This document shows, piece by piece, positions 32,813 through 41,466 of a DNA stretch of 64,000 nt (within the stretch, counting starts at the first letter, position 1; the number at the start of each line of letters is the position of its first letter). Location: assembly GCF_016863395.1 (NCBI RefSeq), contig NZ_BOOU01000014.1, positions 104,896-168,895 of the forward strand. Reading direction: 5' to 3'. Under the pieces are notes generated by a model. It was not told the DNA's origin, made no database searches, and saw nothing but the letters and a program-made list of their open reading frames with translations. Source of the DNA: Sphaerisporangium rufum (lineage in GTDB: Bacteria > Actinomycetota > Actinomycetes > Streptosporangiales > Streptosporangiaceae). Position numbers and translations under genes: made by a program.

Positions 32813-34210
32813 ATGGGCAACGACGCCAATACCCGCGCGGTGGTGCTCGGCGGGAGCCTCGGCGGGCTGTTCGCGGCCAGAGTGCTCGCCGACGCCTACG
32901 ACGAAGTCGTCATCGTCGACCGCGACAAGCTGGTCGACGTCAAGGACGCCCGGCGCGGCTGCCCGCAGGGCCGGCACATCAGCGGCCTGCTGACCCGCGG
33001 CCAGCGCGCGATCGAGAGCATGTACCCAGGCATCACCGAGGAGCTCTTCGCCGACGGCGTGCCGCGGGGCGACCTGGCCGGCACCGTCCGGTGGTACGTG
33101 CGCGGCAAGCGGCTCAAGCAGCGCGACGCCGACATGCTGTGCGTGGGCGCCAGCCGGCCGATGCTGGAGTACCACGTGCGTCGGCGCACCCAGGCGCTGG
33201 GCAACGTGAAGTTCGCCGAGCGGCACGACATCCTCGGCCTGGCCGCCACCTCGGACCGTCGCAAGATCGTCGGGGTGCGGGTGCAGGACCTGGACGCCGA
33301 CCGCGGCGTGGAGACCATCGACGCCGACCTGGTCGTGGACGCCACCGGCCGCGGCTCGCGCACCCCCATCTGGCTGGAGGACCTCGGCTACCCCCGGGTC
33401 AAGGAGGACCGCAAGAAGATCGGCCTCGGCTACGTCACCCAGCACTACCGGCTGCGCAACGACCCCTACCAGGGCGACCTGTCGATCAACGGGGTGGCCT
33501 GGCCGAAGCTGCCACGCGGCATCCTGTTCGCCAAGACCGACGGCGACCGGGCCGAGATGACCACCTACGGCATCCTCGGCGACCACCCGCCCACCGACCA
33601 GGCCGGCCTGTTCGAGTTCATCCGGTCCCTCGGCATCCCCGAGGTGTACGACGCGGTGATCAAGGCCGAGCCGCTGGAGGAGCCGGTCGCGTTCCGCTTC
33701 CCGACCACGCTGCGGCGCCGCTACGAGGACATGGACCGCTTCCCCGACGGGCTGCTGGTCGTCGGCGACGCGGTCACCACCTTCAACCCGGTGTACGCGG
33801 GCGGCATGACCGTGGCCGCGCTGTCGGCGCTCACCATCCGCGAGCACCTGCACAGCGGCGCGGCCCCCCAGCCGCTGGACTACTTCCGCGACCTGGCCCG
33901 CAACGTCATCGACCCGCCGTGGCAGATGACCCACAACGTCGACCTCAGCTTCCCCGGCGTGGAGGGCGAGCGCCCGCTGTCGCTGAAGCTGGAGCAGGCG
34001 TTCATGAAGCTGGTGCAGACCGCCGCCGCCCGCGACAGCCGGGTCACCGCCGGCTACATGCGCGTCGCCGGCCAGGTCGAGCACCCCAAGACGCTGATGA
34101 AGCCGAAGTTCCTGCTCCGCGTGCTGCTCGCCGCGACCGGGATCACCAAGCCGTCGCCGGACCGCCCGCGCAACCGGGCCGCCGAGCGTCGCGAGGTCCC
34201 GATCTCCTGA
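32813..34210 (+). CDS. FAD-dependent oxidoreductase (epoxidase/hydroxylase-like)
   Basis: A 465-residue FAD enzyme: N-terminal GxGxxG (VVLGGSLGGLFAARVL), the motif GCPQGRHISGLLTRGQRAIESMYPGI typical of polyether epoxidase-like and related natural-product monooxygenases, the DATGRGSRTP motif, and the GD motif GLLVVGDAVTTFNPVYAGGMT. It lacks the WxWxIP motif, so it is not a tryptophan-halogenase-type enzyme. ATG 32813 has GAGGAG at 9 bp; an in-frame ATG at 32804 abuts that site. It is the first gene of the forward block leading to the NRPS and aminomutase, so a tailoring oxidation is likely. The target (beta-tyrosine unit, polyene core or another moiety) is not known. Confidence 0.8.
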   Translation: MGNDANTRAVVLGGSLGGLFAARVLADAYDEVVIVDRDKLVDVKDARRGCPQGRHISGLLTRGQRAIESMYPGITEELFADGVPRGDLAGTVRWYVRGKRLKQRDADMLCVGASRPMLEYHVRRRTQALGNVKFAERHDILGLAATSDRRKIVGVRVQDLDADRGVETIDADLVVDATGRGSRTPIWLEDLGYPRVKEDRKKIGLGYVTQHYRLRNDPYQGDLSINGVAWPKLPRGILFAKTDGDRAEMTTYGILGDHPPTDQAGLFEFIRSLGIPEVYDAVIKAEPLEEPVAFRFPTTLRRRYEDMDRFPDGLLVVGDAVTTFNPVYAGGMTVAALSALTIREHLHSGAAPQPLDYFRDLARNVIDPPWQMTHNVDLSFPGVEGERPLSLKLEQAFMKLVQTAAARDSRVTAGYMRVAGQVEHPKTLMKPKFLLRVLLAATGITKPSPDRPRNRAAERREVPIS

Positions 34211-34227
34211 CCCGGCCCGGTGGCCCT

Positions 34228-34249
34228 GGCCGCGCGACGGCGCGCGGCC
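34228..34249 (+). terminator. Hairpin after FAD enzyme gene
   Basis: GGCCGCGCG (34228-34236) and CGCGCGGCC (34241-34249) form a perfect 9-bp stem with loop ACGG. With 239 bp before the NRPS start it may partly end the upstream transcript. Confidence 0.45.
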
Positions 34250-34449
34250 CGGGCCCCGTGTCCGGCGCGGACCGCCCGCCGCACCCCGCCGCGGCCGCGC
34301 GCCCGTCCATCCCCGCGGACGGCGCCGGCCGCGGCGTGCGGGGCGCCGGAGCCGCCCCGCGCGGCGGGCACCCGCGACCGCCGGAGGCCGGCCGCGCCCG
34401 GCCGTCACCGGCCCGCGGCGCGGCGGTGCGAACCTGGAAGGAAGCCAGA

Positions 34450-37400
34450 GTGACCGAGGCATCTGCGGCCGGCGGGCCCGCCCCCCGGCGCGCCGCGCCA
34501 TCACGCGCCCAGGACGCCGCCTGGTTCCTCGACCGGTTGACCCCCGGCTCGCCGGCCCACCATCTCCACCGCGTGTACCGGGTGACCGGCGACCTCGACC
34601 TGGCGGCCCTGTCCGCCGCCTGGCAGGCGGTCGTCCGGCGGCACGACGCCCTCCGGACCACCCTCCCGGCCCCGGACGGACACCCGGTCCGGCACATCTC
34701 CGCCGATCCCACGTGCTCGCTCACTTACACCGAACCCGCCGCCGGTGCGGCGGCGCGGGCGGAGGCGGTGGCCGCGCGGTGGTGCGCCGCGACGGTCACC
34801 GCCCCGTTCGACCTGGCCACCGGGCCGCTCGCCCGGCTGGCGGTCGCCGCCCTGGGCGGCGGCGAGCACCTGGTGGCCCTGGTGCTGCACCGGGCGGTCG
34901 CCGACCCGCGATCGATGGCGATCGTCGCCGGCGACCTGTCCCGGTGCTACGCGGCGGCCGTCGCGGGCAGGCCGATGCCCGCGGCGGCCCCCACCGCCCC
35001 GCCCGCATATCCCAAAGAGTCCCTGCGGGCCGAGCCGTTCGTGCCGTCGATGCGTACCGGCCGGGCCGGACGGCACGGCGCGGACGCGCCCGTCGCCGAG
35101 GATGCCGCGCTGATCGCGTGGTGGGTGGCGGCGCTGGCCCCGCTGCCCGCTCCGCCCGCGCTGCCCGCCGACCGGGCCGGCGGCACCGGACCGTCGCACC
35201 GGCCCGGACGGCTGCCCTTCGACTGGGGCACGAGCCTGTTCCGTGGCGTGGCCGAGCTGGCCCGCGCCGAGGACACCACGCCGTTCGCGGTGCTGCTGGC
35301 CGCCTGGCACAGCCTGCTCGGCCGGTACGGCGGCGACGACCGCGTCCTGGTCGGCGTCCCGGTGGACACCCGGCCGGACGCGGCCCACGCCGGGGAGGCC
35401 GGCCCGTTCGAGGACCACCTGGTCATCTGCGCCGACCTGTCCGGACGGCCCGGCCTGCGGCGGGTGGCCGGCCGGGTGGCCGCCGCGGCCCGGGAGGCGT
35501 CCGCGCACGCCGTGCCGTTCACCGACCTGGCCCGGGCGCTCGACCCCGGACGCGGCGCCTACCGGACGCCGGTCACCGAGGTGACGTTCACGCTGCGCGC
35601 GGCACCCGAGGCGCGGCTGGAACTGCCCGGCACCCGGGTGCGGCCGGTCGCGGCCGAGGACGGCTGGAGCGGCGCGGCGCTGGCCCTGACGGTCGACGCG
35701 GCCGGGCCGTCCCTCACCGGCGAGCTGCGCTACCGGGAGGACCTGTTCTCCGCGGGCGCGGCCGGCCTGGTCCTCGGTCAGCTGCACGCCTTGCTGGCCG
35801 CCGCGCTGCGCGACCCCGACCACCCGGTCGCCGACCTCCCCTTGGCCCCGCCCGCCGATCTCGCACCGGACCCGGTGGATGCGCCGATCCGGCCGGTGCA
35901 GGAGCTGGTCCGCGAGCGCGCGGCCGAGATTCCGGACGCCGTCGCGGTCCGCTGGGCCGGTGCCGATCTCACCTACCGCGAGCTGGTGGCCGGAGCCGCC
36001 CGAGTCGCCGCCGCGCTGCGTACCGGGGAAACCGGGGACGGGGTCGCCGGGCGGCCGGTGGCGGTGCGGATGGGACCGGGCGCGCGGCAGGTGATCGCGC
36101 TGCTCGGCGTCCTTGAGGCCGGCGCCCACCTGGTCTGCCTGGGTGCCGGCGACCTCGGCGAGCGCGGCCGGGCGGTGCTGTCCGACATCCGGCCGGTCCG
36201 CCTGCTGGTCGACGGGGAGGCCGGCGACGACCTGGCCCGCTGGTACCGCGACGAGCTCGACGCCCCGGTGCTCGACCTGTCCGTCCTGCCGGGGGACGAG
36301 GACGTGCCACCGGTCGCGGCGCCGGTCGTACCGGCCGCGGAGGCCTGGGGATACGTGGCCTACACCTCCGGGTCCACCGGGCGGCCGAAAGGGATCGCGC
36401 ACACCTGGCGGACCCTGGCGCAGTTCGTCACCTGGTTCGCCGGCGAGTTCGGCGTCCGGCCCGGGGCGCGGGTCGCCCAGTGGGCGGCGCCCGGCTACGA
36501 CGCCGCGCTGATGGAGGTCTTCGCGGCCCTGGTCGCGGGCGGCACGCTGTGCCCGGTGCCGGATGACAGCCGCGGCGACCCCGACAAGGCGGCCGGCTGG
36601 CTGGCGGCCGAGCGGATCACCCTGTTCCAGACGGTGCCCAGCTTCGCCCGCGGCCTGCTGACCGCGATCCGGGACGGCGGCCCGGCGGCCTACCCGGGAG
36701 CGCTGGACCACCTGCTGCTGGCCGGGGAGCCGCTGCCCGGCGAGCTGGCGAACGGCCTGCGCGACGCGCTGCCGGGCGCGCGGCTGGTGAACCTGTACGG
36801 CCCGACCGAGTCCATCCTGGCCACCTGGCACGAGATCACCGGGCCGGTATCGGGGGTGGCGCCGGTCGGCCGGCCCATCCCGGGCCGGCAGGTCCTGGTG
36901 GTGGACGGGTTTGACCGGCCCTGCCCGCCCGGGGTGACCGGCGAGATCGTGATCCGCGGCCCGCACGTCACCCCCGGATACGTCGGCGCCGCCGCCGGCG
37001 ACCGGGCCCGCTTCCGCCCGCTCACCCCGGGCCCGGCGGCGGCCGTCGAGGCAGACGAGCCCGCCCCGGCCGCCGATGCGGGCGGAGCCGGTCAGGCCGG
37101 CCTGGCGGCCCGGTTCACCAGGGCGGACCAGCCCGGCCAGGCGGACCGGCCCGGCCAGGCGGACCGGCCCGGGGCACCGGTACCGGCGTATCGGACCGGG
37201 GACCGGGGGCGGATCCGGTGGGACGGCGCGCTGGAGTTCGGCGGGCGCGCGGACTTCCAGATCAAGTTCAACGGCGTCCGGCTGGAGCTCACCGACATCG
37301 AGGCGGCGCTCGCCGCGCACCCGTCGGTGGCCGAGTGCGCCGTCGTCGCGGTCCGCGGGCCGGACGGGCTGGTCAGCCGGCTGGTCGGGTACGTCGTGCC

Positions 37401-37866
37401 GCGCGGCGAGGCCGCGGCGGACGCCTGGCGCGCGGCGCTGCGCCGCCGGTTCGGCAAGGGCATGCCGCCGGTGTCGTTCCGCGCGCTCGGCGAGCTGCCG
37501 CGCAACGCCGGCGGCAAGGTGGACCGCGCCCGGCTGCCGCGGCCGTCCCGCCCGTCGGCCCGGGCGGCCCGCGCCGCGGCCACGCCGGCCGGCCGGGCGG
37601 TCGCCGCCATCTGGTCGGAGGTCCTGCACGCCGGCCGGCCCGGCGCCGTCGCCCCCGAGCCGGACGTCACCTTCTTCGCGGCCGGCGGGCATTCCCTGCT
37701 GGTCCCTTCGCTTCTCGACCGGATCCGCACGCGTTTCGGAGTGGACATTCCGGTGGCCCGGTTCTTCGCCGATCCGACACCGGCCGGTCTTTCCGCACTT
37801 GTCGAGTCTCTTATCGATTCGCACGCCGTACCGACCGAAGCAGTAACCCAAACCATGATGGGGTGA
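34450..37866 (+). CDS. NRPS module C-A-PCP with altered condensation site
   Basis: A 1138-residue cytoplasmic module. The condensation domain (about 20-460) has H147-R148-AVA-D152-P where active domains have HHxxxDG, so the second His and the Gly are missing. The adenylation domain (about 480-1010) is intact: A3 YTSGSTGRPKG (from residue 638), A5 NLYGPTES, A7 YRTGDRG, A8 GRADFQIKFNGVRLEL and A10 NAGGK. Hand-aligned pocket residues read D-A-M-Q-L-A-L-L-A-K; no substrate is claimed. About 50 low-complexity residues with GQADRP repeats sit between A6 and A7. The carrier (about 1050-1125) has Ser1082 in GGHSL. There is no thioesterase domain. GTG 34450 follows GGAAGGAAG. The stop touches the aminomutase start, which suggests that the module activates beta-tyrosine. 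Confidence 0.9.
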   Translation: MTEASAAGGPAPRRAAPSRAQDAAWFLDRLTPGSPAHHLHRVYRVTGDLDLAALSAAWQAVVRRHDALRTTLPAPDGHPVRHISADPTCSLTYTEPAAGAAARAEAVAARWCAATVTAPFDLATGPLARLAVAALGGGEHLVALVLHRAVADPRSMAIVAGDLSRCYAAAVAGRPMPAAAPTAPPAYPKESLRAEPFVPSMRTGRAGRHGADAPVAEDAALIAWWVAALAPLPAPPALPADRAGGTGPSHRPGRLPFDWGTSLFRGVAELARAEDTTPFAVLLAAWHSLLGRYGGDDRVLVGVPVDTRPDAAHAGEAGPFEDHLVICADLSGRPGLRRVAGRVAAAAREASAHAVPFTDLARALDPGRGAYRTPVTEVTFTLRAAPEARLELPGTRVRPVAAEDGWSGAALALTVDAAGPSLTGELRYREDLFSAGAAGLVLGQLHALLAAALRDPDHPVADLPLAPPADLAPDPVDAPIRPVQELVRERAAEIPDAVAVRWAGADLTYRELVAGAARVAAALRTGETGDGVAGRPVAVRMGPGARQVIALLGVLEAGAHLVCLGAGDLGERGRAVLSDIRPVRLLVDGEAGDDLARWYRDELDAPVLDLSVLPGDEDVPPVAAPVVPAAEAWGYVAYTSGSTGRPKGIAHTWRTLAQFVTWFAGEFGVRPGARVAQWAAPGYDAALMEVFAALVAGGTLCPVPDDSRGDPDKAAGWLAAERITLFQTVPSFARGLLTAIRDGGPAAYPGALDHLLLAGEPLPGELANGLRDALPGARLVNLYGPTESILATWHEITGPVSGVAPVGRPIPGRQVLVVDGFDRPCPPGVTGEIVIRGPHVTPGYVGAAAGDRARFRPLTPGPAAAVEADEPAPAADAGGAGQAGLAARFTRADQPGQADRPGQADRPGAPVPAYRTGDRGRIRWDGALEFGGRADFQIKFNGVRLELTDIEAALAAHPSVAECAVVAVRGPDGLVSRLVGYVVPRGEAAADAWRAALRRRFGKGMPPVSFRALGELPRNAGGKVDRARLPRPSRPSARAARAAATPAGRAVAAIWSEVLHAGRPGAVAPEPDVTFFAAGGHSLLVPSLLDRIRTRFGVDIPVARFFADPTPAGLSALVESLIDSHAVPTEAVTQTMMG
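37123..37172 (+). repeat. 18-bp tandem repeat in the A domain insertion
   Basis: About 2.8 copies of GCGGACCGGCCCGGCCAG encode the GQADRP repeats between adenylation motifs A6 and A7. The unit is in frame, so it can expand without disrupting the module. Confidence 0.8.
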
Positions 37867-39477
37867 GTGAACGTGACTCTGGTGGAAACCGAACGGTCAG
37901 TTGATTTCGACGGCGAGAGCCTGGAGATCGCCGACGTCCGCCGGGTGGCCGAGGACTGGGCGCCGTGCACGATCTCGTCGGCGGCGCTGGCCCGGGCGGC
38001 CACCAGCCGGCGGATGTTCGAGGACACCGTGCGGGAGAACATCCCGGTCTACGGCGTCACCACCGGCTACGGTGAGATGATCTACATGCTGGTCGACACC
38101 TCCAAGGAGGTGGAGCTGCAGACCAACCTGGTCCGCAGCCACAGCGCCGGCGTGGGCCCGCTGTTCGCGCAGGACGAGGCGCGGGCGATCCTGGTCGCCC
38201 GGCTGAACGCGCTGGCCAAGGGCTACTCGGCGGTGCGACCAGAACTGCTGGAGCGGCTCGCGCTGTACCTTAACCTGGGCATCACCCCGGCCATCCCGGA
38301 GATCGGCTCGCTCGGCGCCAGCGGCGACCTGGCGACGCTGGCGCACATCGCCACCACGCTCATCGGCGAGGGGTACGTGCTGCGCGACGGCAAGCGGGTC
38401 GAGACCGGCACCGTGCTGCGCGAGCACGGCATCGAGCCGCTGCAGCTGCGGTTCAAGGAGGGCCTGTCGCTGATCAACGGCACCTCCGGGATGACCGGCC
38501 TCGGCAGCCTGGTCGTCGGCCGCGCCCTGGAGCAGGTGCGCCAAGCCGAGATCGTCACCGCGCTGGTGGTGGAGACGCTGCGCGGCTCGACCAGCCCGTT
38601 CCTCGCCGACGGGCACGACGTGGCCCGCCCGCACCGGGGCCAGATCGACACCGCGGCCAACATGCGCACGCTGATGCGCGGCAGCGGCCTCACCCTGGAG
38701 CACGCCGAGCTGCGCCGGCAGGCGCAGGAGGCCAAGAACGGCGACGGCGTGCACCGCACCGAGGTCTACCTGCAGAAGGCCTACACGCTGCGGGCGATCC
38801 CGCAGGTGGTCGGCGCGGTCCGCGACGCGCTGTACCACGCGGTGGAGAAGCTGAGCATCGAGCTGAACTCCTCCAACGACAACCCGCTCTTCTTCGAAGG
38901 CAAGGAGATCTTCCACGGCGCCAACTTCCACGGCCAGCCGGTCGCGTTCGCCATGGACTACGTGACGATCGCCCTCACCCAGCTCGGCGTCTTCTCCGAG
39001 CGGCGCACCAACCGGCTGCTGAACCGGCACCTCAGCGACGGCCTGCCCGAGTTCCTGGTCGCGGGCGACCCCGGCCTGAACAGCGGCTTCGCCGGCGCCC
39101 AGTACCCGGCGACCGCGCTGGTCGCCGAGAACCGCACCATCGGCCCGGCCAGCACCCAGAGCGTGCCGTCCAACGGCGACAACCAGGACGTGGTCAGCAT
39201 GGGCCTGATCGCCGCCCGCAACGCGCGCCGGGTGCTGTCCAACAACACCCGCATCCTGGCCGTGGAGTTCCTCGCCGCGGCGCAGGCGGTGGACGTCTCC
39301 GGCCGCTTCGACGGGCTCAGCCCGGCGGGCAAGGCGACCTACGAGCTGGTGCGCTCGCTGGTGCCGACCCTGGACCGCGACCGGTACATGTCCGACGACA
39401 TCGAGCTGGTGGCCGCCGCGGTGTCGCGCGGCGAGTTCCTCAAGGTCGCCGAGGCCGCCCAGATCGAGCTGCGCTGA
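37867..39477 (+). CDS. MIO-type tyrosine 2,3-aminomutase (SgcC4-like)
   Basis: A 536-residue MIO enzyme that converts L-tyrosine to beta-tyrosine. The MIO triad A151-S152-G153 lies in SLGASGDLATLAHIA, and the catalytic loop tyrosine Y62 in PVYGVTTGYGEMIYM. Long stretches match what I recall of SgcC4 of the C-1027 enediyne, for example EVELQTNLVRSHSAGVGPLF and the NRHLS-GLPEFLV-GDPGL region, far more closely than housekeeping histidine ammonia-lyases. After the triad this protein has DLATLAH, whereas DLAPLSH is usual; the effect is unknown. GTG 37867 begins directly after the NRPS stop; GTG 37873 has better spacing from GGGGTGAG and may be the true start. The product feeds the NRPS, carrier protein and hydroxylase in this window. 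Confidence 0.93.
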   Translation: MNVTLVETERSVDFDGESLEIADVRRVAEDWAPCTISSAALARAATSRRMFEDTVRENIPVYGVTTGYGEMIYMLVDTSKEVELQTNLVRSHSAGVGPLFAQDEARAILVARLNALAKGYSAVRPELLERLALYLNLGITPAIPEIGSLGASGDLATLAHIATTLIGEGYVLRDGKRVETGTVLREHGIEPLQLRFKEGLSLINGTSGMTGLGSLVVGRALEQVRQAEIVTALVVETLRGSTSPFLADGHDVARPHRGQIDTAANMRTLMRGSGLTLEHAELRRQAQEAKNGDGVHRTEVYLQKAYTLRAIPQVVGAVRDALYHAVEKLSIELNSSNDNPLFFEGKEIFHGANFHGQPVAFAMDYVTIALTQLGVFSERRTNRLLNRHLSDGLPEFLVAGDPGLNSGFAGAQYPATALVAENRTIGPASTQSVPSNGDNQDVVSMGLIAARNARRVLSNNTRILAVEFLAAAQAVDVSGRFDGLSPAGKATYELVRSLVPTLDRDRYMSDDIELVAAAVSRGEFLKVAEAAQIELR

Positions 39478-39485
39478 CCGTACCG

Positions 39486-39513
39486 GACCGGCGGCCGCCA
39501 GCGGCCGCCGGTC
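39486..39513 (+). terminator. Hairpin after aminomutase gene
   Basis: GACCGGCGGCCGC (39486-39498) pairs with GCGGCCGCCGGTC (39501-39513), a 13-bp perfect inverted repeat with only 2 nt between the arms. It lies 9 bp after the stop codon and before a weak dyad motif match (39515-39532). Confidence 0.6.
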
Positions 39514-39514
39514 G

Positions 39515-39532
39515 GCAATCCAGAATAACGGC
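39515..39532 (+). promoter_or_regulatory. Weak cluster dyad motif match
   Basis: GCAATCCAGAATAACGGC keeps the left half and centre of the cluster motif (compare GCAATCCAGAAGATGC at 16403) but not the right half. It is 144 bp upstream of the condensation enzyme gene. Confidence 0.3.
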
Positions 39533-39675
39533 GGCTCGGCCCGGAATGGTTACAGTGAGAACGGATCAGCGGTATTCACCGTCCGGGCCGGGCGGCCGTC
39601 GATAAACGCCGGGAATTGATTCACCGGCCCGCCGTCCGACCGGCCGGCGGAGGAAGAAGGAGGAATCGAGGCGTC

Positions 39676-41046
39676 ATGACGATTTCCACCGTGCCGGCGG
39701 CACCAGGCGACGTCGCGGACCGGATTCCGCTCTCCTTCAACCAGGAATTCCTCTGCAATTTCGACCGCGGCGACGGCGAGGGCCCGTTCGGGCCCAAGTA
39801 CAACATCGTCTGCGGCTGGCGGCTGGCCGGCCCGGTGGACGCCGGCACGCTGCGCGCCGCCCTGGACGACGTCGTGGTGCGGCACGAGGCGCTGCGCACC
39901 CTGATCGTCCGCGACCCGGGCGACCGGTACCAGAAGGTGCTGCCACCGTCCCCGGCCACCCTCCAGGTGCGCGACCTGTCCGGCACGGCGCCGGGCGAGC
40001 GCGAGCTGCGCGCCGAGGAGCTGCTGGTCGAGGTCGAGTCGGGGGAGTACGGCATCGACGAGCTGCCGCTGGTGCGGGCGGTCCTCGGCCGGTTCGACGA
40101 GCGGGACGCGGTGCTGATCCTGGTCGCGCACCACACCGCCGTGGACGAGTGGTCGATGCGCCTGGTCATGCGGGACCTGGCCGGCTTCTACGCCGCCCGC
40201 ACCGGATACCCGGCCGAGCTGCCGCCCGCCCTGCAGTACCGCGAGTACGCGGCCTGGGAGCAGGCCGCCGGCGGCGGGGCGGGGGAGCGGCCGCGCGCGT
40301 ACTGGCGGGACAAGCTCGCCGGCGCCGGCATCCTGGCCCTGCCCACCGACCACCCGCGGTCGGCCGGGCTGCCCAAGTCGACCGCCTGGCACCGGTTCTG
40401 GATCCCCGCCGAACTCACCACCGAGGTGCTGCGGATCGGCCGCGGGCTGCGCGGCTCGCCGTTCATGGTGCTGCTCGCGGCGTACGCCACCCTGTTGCGC
40501 CGGATGACCGGGATCACCGACGTGGTGGTGCCGACGTTCACCTCCGGCCGCGGCAGGCCCGAGTTCCAGGACACCGTCGGGTCGTTCTTCAACTTCGTCC
40601 CGCTGCGCATCGACCTGACCGGGTGCGTCACCTTCCGCGACGTGGTGGCGCGCACCCGCCGCACCTGCGTCGAGGCGTACTCCAACGACATCCCGTTCGC
40701 CGTGGTCATCGGCGAGGCCCCCGAGCTGATGCTGCCCTCCATGGCCGACGACCGGGCCGCGTGCGCCTTCCAGGTGTTCCGCTCGCCGCTCGCCACCGAG
40801 GAGCGGGCCGGCGACCTGCGCTACACCGAGATCCGCCGGCGGCTCATGTCGCAGCCGGTGGGCGGCGACATCCCCGACGGCGCCATGTGGCATCTGGAGA
40901 TCGACGCCTCCGGGGACATCGTCGGCACCCTCGGCTACAACACCAACCTCTTCGACGAGGCGACCATCGCCGGCATGGCGGCCGGGTTCCACCGGGTGCT
41001 CGGCAGGGCGGTGACCGCCCCGGACGAGCCGCTGGAGTGGGCCTGA
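39676..41046 (+). CDS. Free-standing condensation enzyme (SgcC5-like)
   Basis: A 456-residue single condensation domain. The core motif is H152-H153-TAV-D157-E158, so the catalytic second His is present but the usual Gly is Glu. Other condensation signatures are visible (RHEALRT near residue 70, the PTDHPR latch region, SFFNFVPLRIDL, and the late SQPVGGDIPDGAMWHLEI region). In C-1027 the free enzyme SgcC5 joins the carrier-bound beta-tyrosine unit to the enediyne alcohol as an ester; the same job is likely here because the NRPS condensation domain appears impaired. ATG 39676 follows AAGGAGGAA. The carrier protein follows 93 bp downstream. Confidence 0.88.
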   Translation: MTISTVPAAPGDVADRIPLSFNQEFLCNFDRGDGEGPFGPKYNIVCGWRLAGPVDAGTLRAALDDVVVRHEALRTLIVRDPGDRYQKVLPPSPATLQVRDLSGTAPGERELRAEELLVEVESGEYGIDELPLVRAVLGRFDERDAVLILVAHHTAVDEWSMRLVMRDLAGFYAARTGYPAELPPALQYREYAAWEQAAGGGAGERPRAYWRDKLAGAGILALPTDHPRSAGLPKSTAWHRFWIPAELTTEVLRIGRGLRGSPFMVLLAAYATLLRRMTGITDVVVPTFTSGRGRPEFQDTVGSFFNFVPLRIDLTGCVTFRDVVARTRRTCVEAYSNDIPFAVVIGEAPELMLPSMADDRAACAFQVFRSPLATEERAGDLRYTEIRRRLMSQPVGGDIPDGAMWHLEIDASGDIVGTLGYNTNLFDEATIAGMAAGFHRVLGRAVTAPDEPLEWA

Positions 41047-41139
41047 GGCGCCCCGCCACCGGTCACCATCGATTCGCGAAACCGACCAGCCGTCGCCGAA
41101 CGGCACGACAGGGCCTGCCCAGGCAGGCGGGAGGACATC

Positions 41140-41418
41140 ATGACCACAGGCAGCAGCGGCACGACGGCGGCCGGCCCGGAGCTCACCGCGGCGGTCGAGA
41201 AGATCTGGCGGGACGTCCTGCAGGTGGCCGAAGGCGAGGACGACGCCACGTTCTTCGAGCTGAACGGCGAGTCGATCTCCGCCAACCGGCTCACCTCGCG
41301 CATCGAGGCCGAGTTCGGCGTGCGCATCGAGGTGGGCGACCTGTTCGAGGAGGACCCGGACGCCGCCGGCCTGGCGCGCATGGTCGCCGACCGGCTCGGC
41401 GACCCGTCCCGGGTGTGA
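41140..41418 (+). CDS. Free-standing peptidyl carrier protein (SgcC2-like)
   Basis: A 92-residue carrier protein. Ser45 in ELNGESISANR is the expected phosphopantetheine site; the four-helix pattern, with KIWRDVLQ before and an acidic helix after, is typical of PCPs. The motif reads NGES rather than the commoner GGHS/GGDS. ATG 41140 has GGGAGGA. It lies between the free condensation enzyme and a dioxygenase. In C-1027, tethered beta-tyrosine on SgcC2 is the substrate for hydroxylation and condensation. No separate adenylation gene is in the window, so loading must come from the NRPS A domain in trans or from elsewhere. Confidence 0.9.
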   Translation: MTTGSSGTTAAGPELTAAVEKIWRDVLQVAEGEDDATFFELNGESISANRLTSRIEAEFGVRIEVGDLFEEDPDAAGLARMVADRLGDPSRV

Positions 41419-41466
41419 CCGCGCGGCGGCGCGCCGTACGGCTGACCAAGTGACGAAAGGTGGTCC

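Noticed and set aside
32813..34210. FAD enzyme as the missing SgcC3-type halogenase
   Set aside because: No WxWxIP motif, and the PQGRH segment fits epoxidase/hydroxylase-like flavoenzymes better; halogenation is not supported.
32683..37866. A continuous 1727-codon frame suggesting one giant NRPS
   Set aside because: The first 590 codons overlap the FAD enzyme in another frame and look like shadow sequence; the module starts at GTG 34450 with a good ribosome site.
37867..39477. Housekeeping histidine ammonia-lyase
   Set aside because: Sequence blocks match SgcC4-type tyrosine aminomutases and the context is an NRPS and carrier proteins, with no hut genes.
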